Shown: positions 7,581-14,990 of the stretch, in pieces
Numbering within the stretch: position 1 is the stretch's first letter
Layout: each line of letters begins with the position of its first letter
Assembly (NCBI GenBank): GCA_040376705.1
Contig: JBEIQE010000018.1
Location: 1 to 37,338 of the forward strand
Reading direction: 5' to 3'
Source: JBEIQE01 sp040376705
GTDB taxonomy: Bacteria; Pseudomonadota; Alphaproteobacteria; UBA2400
DNA length: 37,338 nt
Notes under the pieces: generated by a model
What the model saw: only the letters and a program-made list of their open reading frames with translations
What the model was told of the DNA's origin: nothing
Database searches by the model: none
Position numbers and translations under genes: made by a program

Positions 7581-7613
7581 AAAACGCCGGAAGAAATTCC
7601 GGCGTTTTTCTTT
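7581..7613. terminator. bidirectional intrinsic terminator between convergent genes
   Basis: A 12-base-pair perfect stem (AAAACGCCGGAA at 7581-7592 with TTCCGGCGTTTT at 7597-7608) has a GAAA tetraloop. It is flanked by A-rich and T-rich tracts, so it can serve the DUF1036 gene on the plus strand and the gene ending at 7622 on the minus strand. Confidence 0.93.
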
Positions 7614-7621
7614 GAGCCTGT

Positions 7622-8884
7622 TTAGTCTTTTCGCCGGTCCAGAATTTTACCCTGCTGCGGCTTGCGCACGAAGTTGCTGGCCTTCTTTTTGCGGCGGTCG
7701 AAGTCTTCTTTGGGATCGCCTTTTTTGGAGAGTGAGACAGCGCTTGATTGCGTGAGGCTCAAATCGCCCTTGCTGCGCCTGAGCGTACGGCTGGCAAAAT
7801 CCTGCGCTAAACGGGCCTGCGCCATCAGCTGCTTTTGCGCCACTTCAGGGTCGCCCACAGCGGTGCCGGTGAAGGCCATGGTATGGCGCGGGCGGTTGGC
7901 ATCTTCAATACCGGTCGACTTCACGCCGGTATTGTCCCAGTCATAGGCATTGGGGTCGATCAGCGTATTCACCGCCGAGGGGTTGAGCACATACGCTGCA
8001 AACGCAGGGTTAGCATTATAATAAAGGCTGCGCGGGTTGCGCATGTTCAGCGGATGCTCGGCATGCAGGGGCGAGAGCGGGTGGGTTTCATCCAGCATGG
8101 TGGCGGGGTCGAGATATGACCACAGCAGCTCGTTGAGCGGGGCCGACGCACCGAGGTTATGCATGCGGTTGCGGTCTACTAGCCAGCGCCAGTCTGGCGA
8201 GGTGGTCATGCGCGGGTCAATCGTGTCCTGATGGCGCACGCAGGCAAACTTGTTGTTGGTAATCACAGCGCCAATCGCGCCGCTGGCAGGGTCAACCGCC
8301 AGATTCTTGGCGTTGGCATTGCTGTAGTCGGACGCGATCTTGCACCAGCCGCGGGTGGTGCCGTTATTGGGGTTGAGCGGTGGGGGCGACAGGCGCTGTG
8401 CGGCTTCGCGCTGTGCATCTTCAATCCGCGCATTGGGGTCGGTATAGCGGGCCATGGCAAATAGCGCGTTCGCCTCGTTATCGGCGCTCGACCAGTAGCG
8501 GCAATCATCGCAGCGGCCTAAGCGCGGATTTTTTACAAAATTGGCGGGCGGGGCGTTCATCGCACGGCGCGGGCGGGCGTTATAATTCAGGCAGCCAAAG
8601 TCATGCGCGGTAATCATGCGCGCGGCATCATTGGTCAGCATGTTGATGCTCAGGATTTCGCACGGGCCGGTGGTGCCCAGTTCAGCCGCCTGACACCAGC
8701 CGCGGTAATCCGCCTGATCGGCATTGAGCAGATCCTGCGTCAGCTCGGTGCGAATGGCGAGGCGGGCTTTTTCAATTTCAGTCTCGCTGGCGTTAGGGCC
8801 TGTACGCTCCGCCAGCAGGTCAGCAGCTGACTTCCAGTAGCGGCACGAGCTGCATCTGCCAAGCCTGCTGTTCTCGGTTTTCAT
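7622..8884 (-). CDS. unknown protein with a duplicated four-cysteine module
   Basis: This 420-residue protein has no signal peptide. The first half holds two copies of one module. Copy 1 has LGRCSSCRYW (C11, C14), YRGWCQAAE (C64) and DFGCLNY (C98). Copy 2 has LGRCDDCRYW (C125, C128), TRGWCKIAS (C181) and KFACVRH (C215). The C-to-C spacings are 3-50-34 and 3-53-34, so the duplication is clear. Four cysteines per copy suggest zinc or an iron-sulfur cluster, though I cannot tell which. The second half has no recognised domain, has several NP-rich turns, and ends in a basic tail (KEDFDRRKKKASNFVRK). GGAG lies five bases before the ATG. I do not recognise the family. Confidence 0.8.
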   Translation of the reverse strand: MKTENSRLGRCSSCRYWKSAADLLAERTGPNASETEIEKARLAIRTELTQDLLNADQADYRGWCQAAELGTTGPCEILSINMLTNDAARMITAHDFGCLNYNARPRRAMNAPPANFVKNPRLGRCDDCRYWSSADNEANALFAMARYTDPNARIEDAQREAAQRLSPPPLNPNNGTTRGWCKIASDYSNANAKNLAVDPASGAIGAVITNNKFACVRHQDTIDPRMTTSPDWRWLVDRNRMHNLGASAPLNELLWSYLDPATMLDETHPLSPLHAEHPLNMRNPRSLYYNANPAFAAYVLNPSAVNTLIDPNAYDWDNTGVKSTGIEDANRPRHTMAFTGTAVGDPEVAQKQLMAQARLAQDFASRTLRRSKGDLSLTQSSAVSLSKKGDPKEDFDRRKKKASNFVRKPQQGKILDRRKD

Positions 8885-9028
8885 GGAGTCTCCGCCAGAA
8901 TGCAGCTGCGCGGTTTGGGCACAGTGTTGGGGTTAATCTGCCACACTCTCTGCAAGTTCATGAAATCCTTGGGTGTTTAGAATACTTTGGCTCAGCTTAA
9001 CTGTTGCAATAACAGATGCAAGACTTCA

Positions 9029-9070
9029 GTAACCTTAATGAAATGATTTCGGGTAACACTAATGGAATGA
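9029..9070 (+). repeat. 18-bp imperfect direct repeat, 24-base period, upstream of 9078
   Basis: GTAACCTTAATGAAATGA (9029-9046) and GTAACACTAATGGAATGA (9053-9070) agree at 15 of 18 positions. They are exactly 24 bases apart and end at the ribosome site of the next gene. They lie in the 193-base divergent region 8885-9077, which also holds TTGCA/TGCAA inverted half-sites at 9004-9021. The arrangement fits a regulator binding two helical faces in register. Confidence 0.55.
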
Positions 9071-9077
9071 GGTGCCC

Positions 9078-9572
9078 ATGTCAGCCATGATTCGACCATC
9101 GTTCAGCCTTCCGGCCCTGATAACCCTCGGGGTTATTGCGGCGGGAATTCTCGCTGTTTCGGCGTTACCTGTCTCGGCGGCCCCACCCGAGCAGGGCATG
9201 AATATGCCGCCGCCCATTCCGTTGCCAGTTGCGGTGCCTGATACCATGCCCGGTAACGCGCCTGTGCCTGTACCGATGCCCGACCCCATGAGTGCAGCGC
9301 CTGTACCCGTTCCAGGTGAACAGGCCGGAATGCCGCCCCCTCGCGGTAGCCTGGCTGCTCCGGCTGCCCCTGCGAGCGCCGGTCCGATTGCCGATGTGGC
9401 TACAACCACAAGTGGCCCTACGGTTTTAACCGAGGCCGAAAAACAGCTCACACTTGAGTCGCTGCGTGACAAACTTGTGGTAACCCGTGATGAGACATGG
9501 ATTTATCGCGATCAGATGCAGTATCTCGATATGCTCAAGACCTACAGCGCATCTATAAATTCAGTTCAATAA
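9078..9572 (+). CDS. exported proline-rich protein, unknown function
   Basis: This 164-residue protein has an N-terminal hydrophobic signal or anchor (LITLGVIAAGILAVSALPVSAAPP). A Pro/Met/Val-rich low-complexity region follows (about residues 35-95, with repeated PVPVP units), then a short charged helical C-terminus (LTEAEKQLTLESLRDKLVVT and YRDQMQYLDMLKTY). I chose ATG 9078 because GAGG lies five bases upstream; the GTG at 9072 overlaps that site. The layout suggests a periplasmic domain held on a flexible Pro-rich arm. No family is recognised. It diverges from the four-cysteine protein and is followed after 52 bases by another unknown gene. Confidence 0.65.
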   Translation: MSAMIRPSFSLPALITLGVIAAGILAVSALPVSAAPPEQGMNMPPPIPLPVAVPDTMPGNAPVPVPMPDPMSAAPVPVPGEQAGMPPPRGSLAAPAAPASAGPIADVATTTSGPTVLTEAEKQLTLESLRDKLVVTRDETWIYRDQMQYLDMLKTYSASINSVQ

Positions 9573-9624
9573 AAACAAGAAAAGTCTTAGGGTGGCAGTC
9601 GTTTAGAAGAGGGAGTAGCGCATC

Positions 9625-10050
9625 ATGGCGATGGCGCAACTATTTGACACCTATGACGGACCCGCCGAGGTCTATGAAGGCCGTAACTGGATTACCGGCC
9701 GCCTTCTTATGGCGCGTGCGTTCCATGCACTCGATCTGATTGAAGACAGCTGCAGCTTTAACGACGATGAAGCCACCGAGCAGCTGCGTTTTCGTCTGCG
9801 CGAAATGTATGAGCTTGCCTGTAAGGCCGATGTGATTATCGGTGAAGCTTTCATGCAGGTAGCACCGCACCTGTTTCAGGATGCTGGCAGCGAATCTGCC
9901 GCCGAGCATATTAAAAGCTGTCTGCAGGAAATTCGCGATCGCGGTAATCTTACGGGTCGCGAAAGTGCCGTGAACCTGCAGCTACGCCTGCAGTGGGTGC
10001 TCTCACTCGTCTCGCACCTCAAATACCATCTCGCCGGTATTGATCAGTAG
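9625..10050 (+). CDS. unknown all-helical cytoplasmic protein
   Basis: This 141-residue protein has no signal peptide or membrane segment. It appears almost entirely helical, with segments such as ITGRLLMARAFHALDLIEDS, QLRFRLREMYELACKADVII and LQLRLQWVLSLVSHLKYHL. GGGAG lies nine bases before the ATG. The stop at 10048-10050 directly touches the stop of the convergent gene. I do not recognise a family; helical-bundle chaperone or adaptor folds are possible by appearance only. Confidence 0.65.
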   Translation: MAMAQLFDTYDGPAEVYEGRNWITGRLLMARAFHALDLIEDSCSFNDDEATEQLRFRLREMYELACKADVIIGEAFMQVAPHLFQDAGSESAAEHIKSCLQEIRDRGNLTGRESAVNLQLRLQWVLSLVSHLKYHLAGIDQ

Positions 10051-10410
10051 CTAGAAGCCTGCGCGCAGGCCGTTACTGTTGCAATTCGCGCGAACCATTT
10101 CGGCAGCCTTTGGCGTTAGCTGCGCTGCACTGATGGTGCTCGTACTTGTGCCCGCACTCACGCTGTGAATTGCATAAGATATGGTTGAAACAGTACCTGT
10201 CGTACAATCTACCAGTTGCTTGACCGAGCGGTCGATGCCGGCTGAAATTTCACCGATATGTGTGAAGTAGCTGTTGCGTGCAACGTCAGGATAGATTTTC
10301 GGAAATGCGCGGGCAGCAGCAGGGGCGGTTGGCTGTGCATGGCCTGCAAACGGGGTAAGGGCTGTCATGGCGGCAAAAGCGGCGGTAGCAAGCATCTGGG
10401 TGGTATTCAT
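10051..10410 (-). CDS. small exported protein, unknown function
   Basis: This 119-residue protein has a Sec signal peptide (about residues 1-26, TAAFAAMTALTPFAGHAQ). The mature part is Ser/Thr-rich with two cysteines (VDCTTG and RANCNSNG), which could form one disulfide. AAGGAG sits six bases before the ATG at 10410, so I prefer it to the ATG at 10416, which touches that site. It ends tail to tail with the helical protein at 9625-10050 with no spacer. Confidence 0.65.
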   Translation of the reverse strand: MNTTQMLATAAFAAMTALTPFAGHAQPTAPAAARAFPKIYPDVARNSYFTHIGEISAGIDRSVKQLVDCTTGTVSTISYAIHSVSAGTSTSTISAAQLTPKAAEMVRANCNSNGLRAGF

Positions 10411-10497
10411 GTTCATCTCCTTGTGCCGACACTAGCCAAAGGCTTCGTTAAGCGGGGTTACACTTCTGTTACAGATGAGATGTGCTAGATTAAGCTC

Positions 10498-11403
10498 ATG
10501 AAAACTGCCGTTTTTACGCATACTGCCTGTTTGGGGCACGACCCTGTCTATGGCCATCCGGAAAGCCCGGACCGTTTGCGAGCGGTGCTGCGCGCCCTCA
10601 AGAAAGATGAATTCAGCGCGCTGATCTGGCAGGAAGCGCCCGAGGCTGTGCCTGAACAAATCCTGCGTGTACATACCCAAAGCCTGCTTGATGTTGTGCT
10701 GCAGGATGATGACTGTGTGATTGATGGCGATACGCAAACCAATGTGGGGAGTAAAGCCGCTGCCCTGCGTGCGGCAGGTGCGGTATGCGCAGCAGTAGAA
10801 GCAGTCATGGCGAACGAGGTTGATAACGCCTTTTGCGCAGTGCGCCCGCCCGGCCACCATGCCGAGCCGGCGCAGAGCATGGGCTTTTGCCTGTTGAACA
10901 ACATCGCTATCGGCGCAAGGCATGCGCAAAGCCTTGGGGCACAGCGTGTTGCGGTGCTCGATTTTGATGTGCATCACGGCAATGGTACCCAGGCTGAAGC
11001 GTGGGACGATGCCAATTTCTTCTTTGCCTCTACTCATCAATGGCCGCTTTACCCCGGTAGTGGCGCTGCCCATGAGCGTGGGGCCACGGGCAATGTACTG
11101 AACATTCCGTTACAAGCGGGTGGCGGCTCAGCTCCATTCAGGGCAGCTTGGGGCGAGGTTATTCTCCCGCGCGTGGCCAGTTTTGCGCCCGACCTTGTAT
11201 TTATCTCAGCAGGCTTTGATGCGCATGTGGCAGATCCATTAGGCAGTTTGGGCCTCGAAACAGCAGATTTCGGGTGGATTACACGTGAAATACTCAAAAT
11301 CAGCAAAAACCGCGTCGTTTCCAGCCTCGAGGGTGGCTATAACCTTGCGGCATTGGCAGATTCGGCAGCTGCGCATGTTGCAGCCTTGCAGGGCAGGGCG
11401 TAA
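10498..11403 (+). CDS. histone-deacetylase-family (class II HDAC-like) deacetylase
   Basis: This 301-residue protein belongs to the HDAC/acetoin utilisation/acetylpolyamine amidohydrolase family, zinc-dependent hydrolases that remove acyl groups from amines. It shows HPESPDRLRAVLRAL near the start, the active-site RPPGHHAEPAQSMGFCLLNN with its His pair, the zinc-site VAVLDFDVHHGNGTQ, then STHQWPLYPGSG, SAGFDAHVADPLG with the second zinc Asp, and the transition-state Tyr in LEGGYN. Length is normal. The real substrate in bacteria is usually unknown. It leads the xseB-ispA-tlyA group, 20 bases before xseB, a position this family often holds in alphaproteobacteria. Confidence 0.92.
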   Translation: MKTAVFTHTACLGHDPVYGHPESPDRLRAVLRALKKDEFSALIWQEAPEAVPEQILRVHTQSLLDVVLQDDDCVIDGDTQTNVGSKAAALRAAGAVCAAVEAVMANEVDNAFCAVRPPGHHAEPAQSMGFCLLNNIAIGARHAQSLGAQRVAVLDFDVHHGNGTQAEAWDDANFFFASTHQWPLYPGSGAAHERGATGNVLNIPLQAGGGSAPFRAAWGEVILPRVASFAPDLVFISAGFDAHVADPLGSLGLETADFGWITREILKISKNRVVSSLEGGYNLAALADSAAAHVAALQGRA

Positions 11404-11423
11404 ACCATTAATATCGCGGCGCA

Positions 11424-11684
11424 ATGAGTAAAGCCCCCGCTTCATCTTCCGTATCGCCGGAAATCGCCAAACTCGGTTTCGAGGAGGCCTTGAGCCAGCT
11501 CGAAATCATCGTGCGTCAGCTCGAAAGCGGGCAGGGCAAACTGGATGATGCGATTGCTGCATACGAAACCGGCAGCCAGCTGCGTCGCCATTGCGATGCC
11601 AAGCTCAAGGAAGCCGAAGCAAAAATCGAAAAAATCGCCCAGAACAGTGATGGCAGCCTGAGCACCCAGCCGGCTGATCTTTAA
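11424..11684 (+). CDS. xseB: exodeoxyribonuclease VII small subunit
   Basis: This 86-residue protein matches XseB, the small helical subunit that binds in several copies to XseA to form exonuclease VII, which degrades single-stranded DNA. The conserved core LGFEEALSQLEIIVRQLESG, then LDDAIAAYETGSQL and CDAKLKEAEAKIEKI, is complete. It lies 20 bases after the HDAC-like gene and 13 bases before ispA. xseA is not in the window. Confidence 0.95.
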   Translation: MSKAPASSSVSPEIAKLGFEEALSQLEIIVRQLESGQGKLDDAIAAYETGSQLRRHCDAKLKEAEAKIEKIAQNSDGSLSTQPADL

Positions 11685-11697
11685 GGAGAAAATTTGA

Positions 11698-12597
11698 ATG
11701 CCCAGTTTGCACCCGCAGCTTAAAGAAGCTTTGGCCGAAACCGTTGAAGCGATCCAGAACGAGATCGATGGTTTCCTGCCGCTCACGGGCAATCCTGAAG
11801 ACCGCGTCTATGAGGCCATGCGCTATTCAGCCCTTTCGGGCGGCAAGCGCCTGCGTCCGTTCCTGTGCATGAGCGCCGCCAATATGTTTGGTGTTGATCC
11901 TGCCCGTTCGCGCCGTGCTGCGGTGGCGATCGAGCTGGTGCACTGCTATTCGCTCATTCATGACGATCTACCCGCCATGGACAACAGCGACCTGCGCCGC
12001 GGCAAGCCCACTGTACACAAGCAGTTCGATGAAGCGACCGCCATTCTGGCTGGCGATGCGCTGCTCACCTATGCTTTCGAGATCATGGCCAATAACGCTA
12101 CGCATGAAGACCCGCAAGTACGTTGCAACCTCGTGCTCGGTCTTGCCCGCGCTTCGGGCGCTAATGGCATGGTTGGCGGCCAGATGCTTGACCTGCTGGC
12201 CGAAAAGGGCAGCTTCGATATCGGCCAAACTACCCGCCTGCAGCGCATGAAGACTGGCGAAATCATCGCCTTCGCGTGCGAAGCCGGTGCCATTCTCGGT
12301 AAGGCCACACAGGGCCAGCGCGACAGCCTGCGCAAGTATGCGCATGACCTTGGCCTCGCTTTCCAGATGATCGACGATCTTCTGGATGTTGAATCAACCC
12401 CTGAAGAACTGGGCAAGCCGACCGGTAAGGACGAAGTAGCCGGCAAGGCGACCTTTGTGACCATTCTGGGCGCCGACCGTACCCGCGCGCAGGCCCAGCT
12501 GCTGTCCGATCAGGCCAAGCGCCATCTCGATGTTTTCGAGAACCGCGCACAGCTGCTCAAGGACGTGGCCCAGTTCGTGGTTGAGCGCCGTAACTAA
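11698..12597 (+). CDS. ispA: farnesyl/geranyl diphosphate synthase (polyprenyl synthetase)
   Basis: This 299-residue enzyme condenses isopentenyl diphosphate with allylic diphosphates to make farnesyl diphosphate for quinones and undecaprenyl phosphate. It shows GGKRLRP (res 48-54), the first Asp-rich motif HDDLPAMDNSDLRRG (Asp89, Asp90, Asp95), KMKTGEI-like RMKTGEII, and the second Asp-rich motif DDLLDVESTPEELGKPTGKD. The two-residue insertion in the first motif is typical of bacterial short-chain synthases. AAGGAG precedes the ATG. tlyA starts two bases after its stop. In many alphaproteobacteria dxs lies between ispA and tlyA; it is absent here. Confidence 0.95.
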   Translation: MPSLHPQLKEALAETVEAIQNEIDGFLPLTGNPEDRVYEAMRYSALSGGKRLRPFLCMSAANMFGVDPARSRRAAVAIELVHCYSLIHDDLPAMDNSDLRRGKPTVHKQFDEATAILAGDALLTYAFEIMANNATHEDPQVRCNLVLGLARASGANGMVGGQMLDLLAEKGSFDIGQTTRLQRMKTGEIIAFACEAGAILGKATQGQRDSLRKYAHDLGLAFQMIDDLLDVESTPEELGKPTGKDEVAGKATFVTILGADRTRAQAQLLSDQAKRHLDVFENRAQLLKDVAQFVVERRN

Positions 12598-12599
12598 GT

Positions 12600-13340
12600 A
12601 TGAGCGAGAAACAACGCGCTGATTTGCTGCTGGTCGAGCAGGGGCTGGCGGATAGCCGCTCGCGTGCGCAAAACCTCATCAAATCGGGCCTCGTGTTTGC
12701 GGGCGATACCAAGGTCGAGAAGCCGAGTGAAAGCTTCGAGACAAGCGTGGTGCTGCGGGTTGAGGGGGCTGACCACCCATGGGCGTCCCGTGGCGGCCTG
12801 AAGCTGGCCAAGGCGCTTGAGTACTTCAAGATCAATCCCACCGGCATGGTCTGTGTCGATGTAGGCGCCTCTACCGGCGGCTTTACCGATGTGCTGCTAA
12901 CTAACGGTGCAGCCAAGGTCTATGCGGTGGATGTGGGCTCCAACCAGCTGGTGCAGCGTCTGCGCAATGATGCACGCGTGGTGAACATGGAGCATGTCAA
13001 TGCGCGCATGCTCAACCCCAGCTTCATTGAAGAGCCTATTGATATGGTGGTATGTGATGCCAGCTTTATCGGGCTTGAGGTGGTACTGCCCGGGCCACTG
13101 AGTTTGCTTAAACCCCAGGCTACGGTCATCGCCCTCATCAAGCCGCAGTTTGAAGTGGGCAAGGGCCGCGTGGGCAAGAATGGTGTGGTGAGCGATCCTG
13201 ACTTGCACCGCGAAGTCTGCGATCGCATCCGCAGCTGGTTCAGCTTCATGCCCGGCTTCAAGGTGCTTGGCATAACCGATAGCCCCATCACAGGGCCCGA
13301 GGGAAACCGCGAATTCCTTATCTGTGCGCAGCGTAGTTAA
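12600..13340 (+). CDS. tlyA: TlyA-family rRNA (2'-O) methyltransferase
   Basis: This 246-residue protein has an N-terminal S4 RNA-binding domain (about residues 5-65, RADLLLVEQGLADSRSRAQN) and a C-terminal FtsJ-like methyltransferase domain. The SAM-binding motif is CVDVGASTGGFTDVLL, followed by AVDVGSNQL and ALIKPQFEVGKGRVGKNGVV. TlyA enzymes methylate 16S and sometimes 23S rRNA; some are annotated as haemolysin A. It is the last gene of the HDAC-xseB-ispA-tlyA run, with a two-base gap after ispA. Confidence 0.93.
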   Translation: MSEKQRADLLLVEQGLADSRSRAQNLIKSGLVFAGDTKVEKPSESFETSVVLRVEGADHPWASRGGLKLAKALEYFKINPTGMVCVDVGASTGGFTDVLLTNGAAKVYAVDVGSNQLVQRLRNDARVVNMEHVNARMLNPSFIEEPIDMVVCDASFIGLEVVLPGPLSLLKPQATVIALIKPQFEVGKGRVGKNGVVSDPDLHREVCDRIRSWFSFMPGFKVLGITDSPITGPEGNREFLICAQRS

Positions 13341-13346
13341 GGCTGT

Positions 13347-13370
13347 TAACCTTAATAAATAAGGGTTTTG
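13347..13370 (+). promoter_or_regulatory. TAACCTT...GGGTT imperfect inverted repeat, tlyA / 13431 gap
   Basis: TAACCTT and AAGGGTT flank AATAAAT in the gap after tlyA, giving a weak imperfect hairpin followed by TTGG. A similar sequence lies at 18812-18839 in the gap after cpdR. It may be a weak terminator or a shared regulatory site. Confidence 0.35.
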
Positions 13371-13430
13371 GTTGCGCTCGCGCGGCTGTTTTAGCTATGC
13401 CTTATAAATAGCAAGAACAGGAAAACGGGC

Positions 13431-14984
13431 ATGCTTTCACAGAGCGCACAGCAGAACCTGCTGGATGAACACCTTGATCTGGTGACCGAGTATATGCGTA
13501 GCCACCGGCTGCGTGGCTTTTCGCGTGCGCGCTATCAGCAAGCGCTAACCGCCAACCCGGTGCTGATGAATGAGCTGATCAGGCAAAGTCCGGTCAGGGT
13601 GATCGGTGCTTATGACAAAGTTGTCGATGTGCTGGGCCCCATGGGCTTTAAGTATCCTGAGCTGGGCGAACTGGTTGAGAAGGGCTTTGCTCCATCAACC
13701 TGGCGCGACTTCAAGGATGATACAGCTGGCTGCCGCGTCACTGCCAAGGTGCTTGCAAAATATCCGGTCAGTAATCTGGCGAATATGAATCCTGCCAGCT
13801 TCCTCAAGCTGGCGCTGATGGATAAGGAGCTGCGCGATACCCCGCATACGGTACTGCTTCGCAAGCTCGATGAGACAATCGATTTCTACAAGGCCAATGG
13901 CCTGAACACAGTAGGTGCGGTTATCTCGCGTCTGCGATACCCCAGGATGTTTCATGTCGGCCGCGCCGAGATCGACGCCCATTTGAAGGGAATGGAAGCG
14001 TGCTTTGGCCGCCATGGCTTCAAGCGCGCATCTTATCTTAAAACGGTGTTTAACCCGCAGGCACCTTATCCGCGCGTCTTTACTGTGGGCGCCGCAGAGA
14101 TTGCCGCCTCGGCCAACCATCTCTCTAAAAAGCTGCAGCGATTTGGCTTCACCAAAGCGGCCTGGGCCAGCGCCATTACCCAGCACCCGCAGCTGGTTTT
14201 ACGCACTCCGGATGATCTTGACGAGCGTATGCAAATTCTCATCCGCCGCCTTGCCAAGCATGGTGTGTCCAAGGACGACAGCCTCACGCTGTTTGCCAAA
14301 AACCCCAAACTGTTCGCGCGTGACCCATCGTCGGTGATCGAGCGGGCCGAGGCCCTGCAGCGGCATTTCGGAGCGCAGGGTCTTACCGTGCAGCATGTGG
14401 TGCATGGCATGCAGGTGTTTCCGGCCCTCATTCGTACCCAGACCGAAAAGCTGGTCGATAACCTCTCCGGTATGGCGGCCTATCTGCAGGCTGAGGGGGT
14501 TGATACCGCCCCTTACTTCAAGGCCGTATGCAGCAACCTGTCGCTGGCCATGGCCGCTGCCGAACGCCAGCAGGATAACCACCGCCTGATTACCGCCAGC
14601 TATGCCGAAGGCCTGTTGCCGGTAGCGCCGCATAACAAGGATGCAGACCCGCGTGTGCTGGCGCTGGCTTATTCTGCCACCTTGGCACATTCGGGCGAGG
14701 ATATTGCCCTGCGCCGGTTATGGTCGCGCCTGTGCGGCGATGACCGTCACACGCATACCGCCTTCTTTAAAACCAAGCGTACGGTCATCGAGCAGGACCT
14801 GCGCAGCCAGTTCGGTGCACAGGCGGATATGCATGCGCTGGTAGAGGAAGAATTGCAGGGGCTTGAGAGCCGCCTCGGCGTGACCTTCAGCGCACTCACG
14901 CACGGTACGCTGGCAAGCGCCAAGCGTACCGCTCCGCTGCGCACGCGCGCCCCCAAAAAAACCGCCGAGAAAAAGCCGGCCTAG
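13431..14984 (+). CDS. mTERF-like 39-residue helical repeat protein
   Basis: This 517-residue protein has no signal peptide. Residues 142-379 form six units with pattern L-x3-h-x2-L-x3-G-h-x-x-x-h-x3-h-x2-P-x-h-h. The glycines fall at 157, 196, 239, 278, 317 and 356, and the paired prolines at 171, 214, 253, 292 and 331. The period is 39 residues except for a four-residue insertion in unit 2. A degenerate unit near the start (RGFSRARYQQALTANPVLM, Gly29/Pro43) keeps the same 14-residue Gly-Pro spacing. That spacing and the G-h-S...P-x-L-h pattern are those of mTERF motifs, which build curved nucleic-acid-binding proteins in mitochondria and chloroplasts. The tail is basic (RTRAPKKTAEKKPA). AGGAAA precedes the ATG. 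The repeat architecture is seen directly; the mTERF link and nucleic-acid role are inference. Confidence 0.75.
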   Translation: MLSQSAQQNLLDEHLDLVTEYMRSHRLRGFSRARYQQALTANPVLMNELIRQSPVRVIGAYDKVVDVLGPMGFKYPELGELVEKGFAPSTWRDFKDDTAGCRVTAKVLAKYPVSNLANMNPASFLKLALMDKELRDTPHTVLLRKLDETIDFYKANGLNTVGAVISRLRYPRMFHVGRAEIDAHLKGMEACFGRHGFKRASYLKTVFNPQAPYPRVFTVGAAEIAASANHLSKKLQRFGFTKAAWASAITQHPQLVLRTPDDLDERMQILIRRLAKHGVSKDDSLTLFAKNPKLFARDPSSVIERAEALQRHFGAQGLTVQHVVHGMQVFPALIRTQTEKLVDNLSGMAAYLQAEGVDTAPYFKAVCSNLSLAMAAAERQQDNHRLITASYAEGLLPVAPHNKDADPRVLALAYSATLAHSGEDIALRRLWSRLCGDDRHTHTAFFKTKRTVIEQDLRSQFGAQADMHALVEEELQGLESRLGVTFSALTHGTLASAKRTAPLRTRAPKKTAEKKPA

Positions 14985-14990
14985 TGACGC

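Noticed and set aside
13346..13370. CtrA-type site (TTAA-N7-TTAA)
   Set aside because: The second half-site does not match at the needed spacing.
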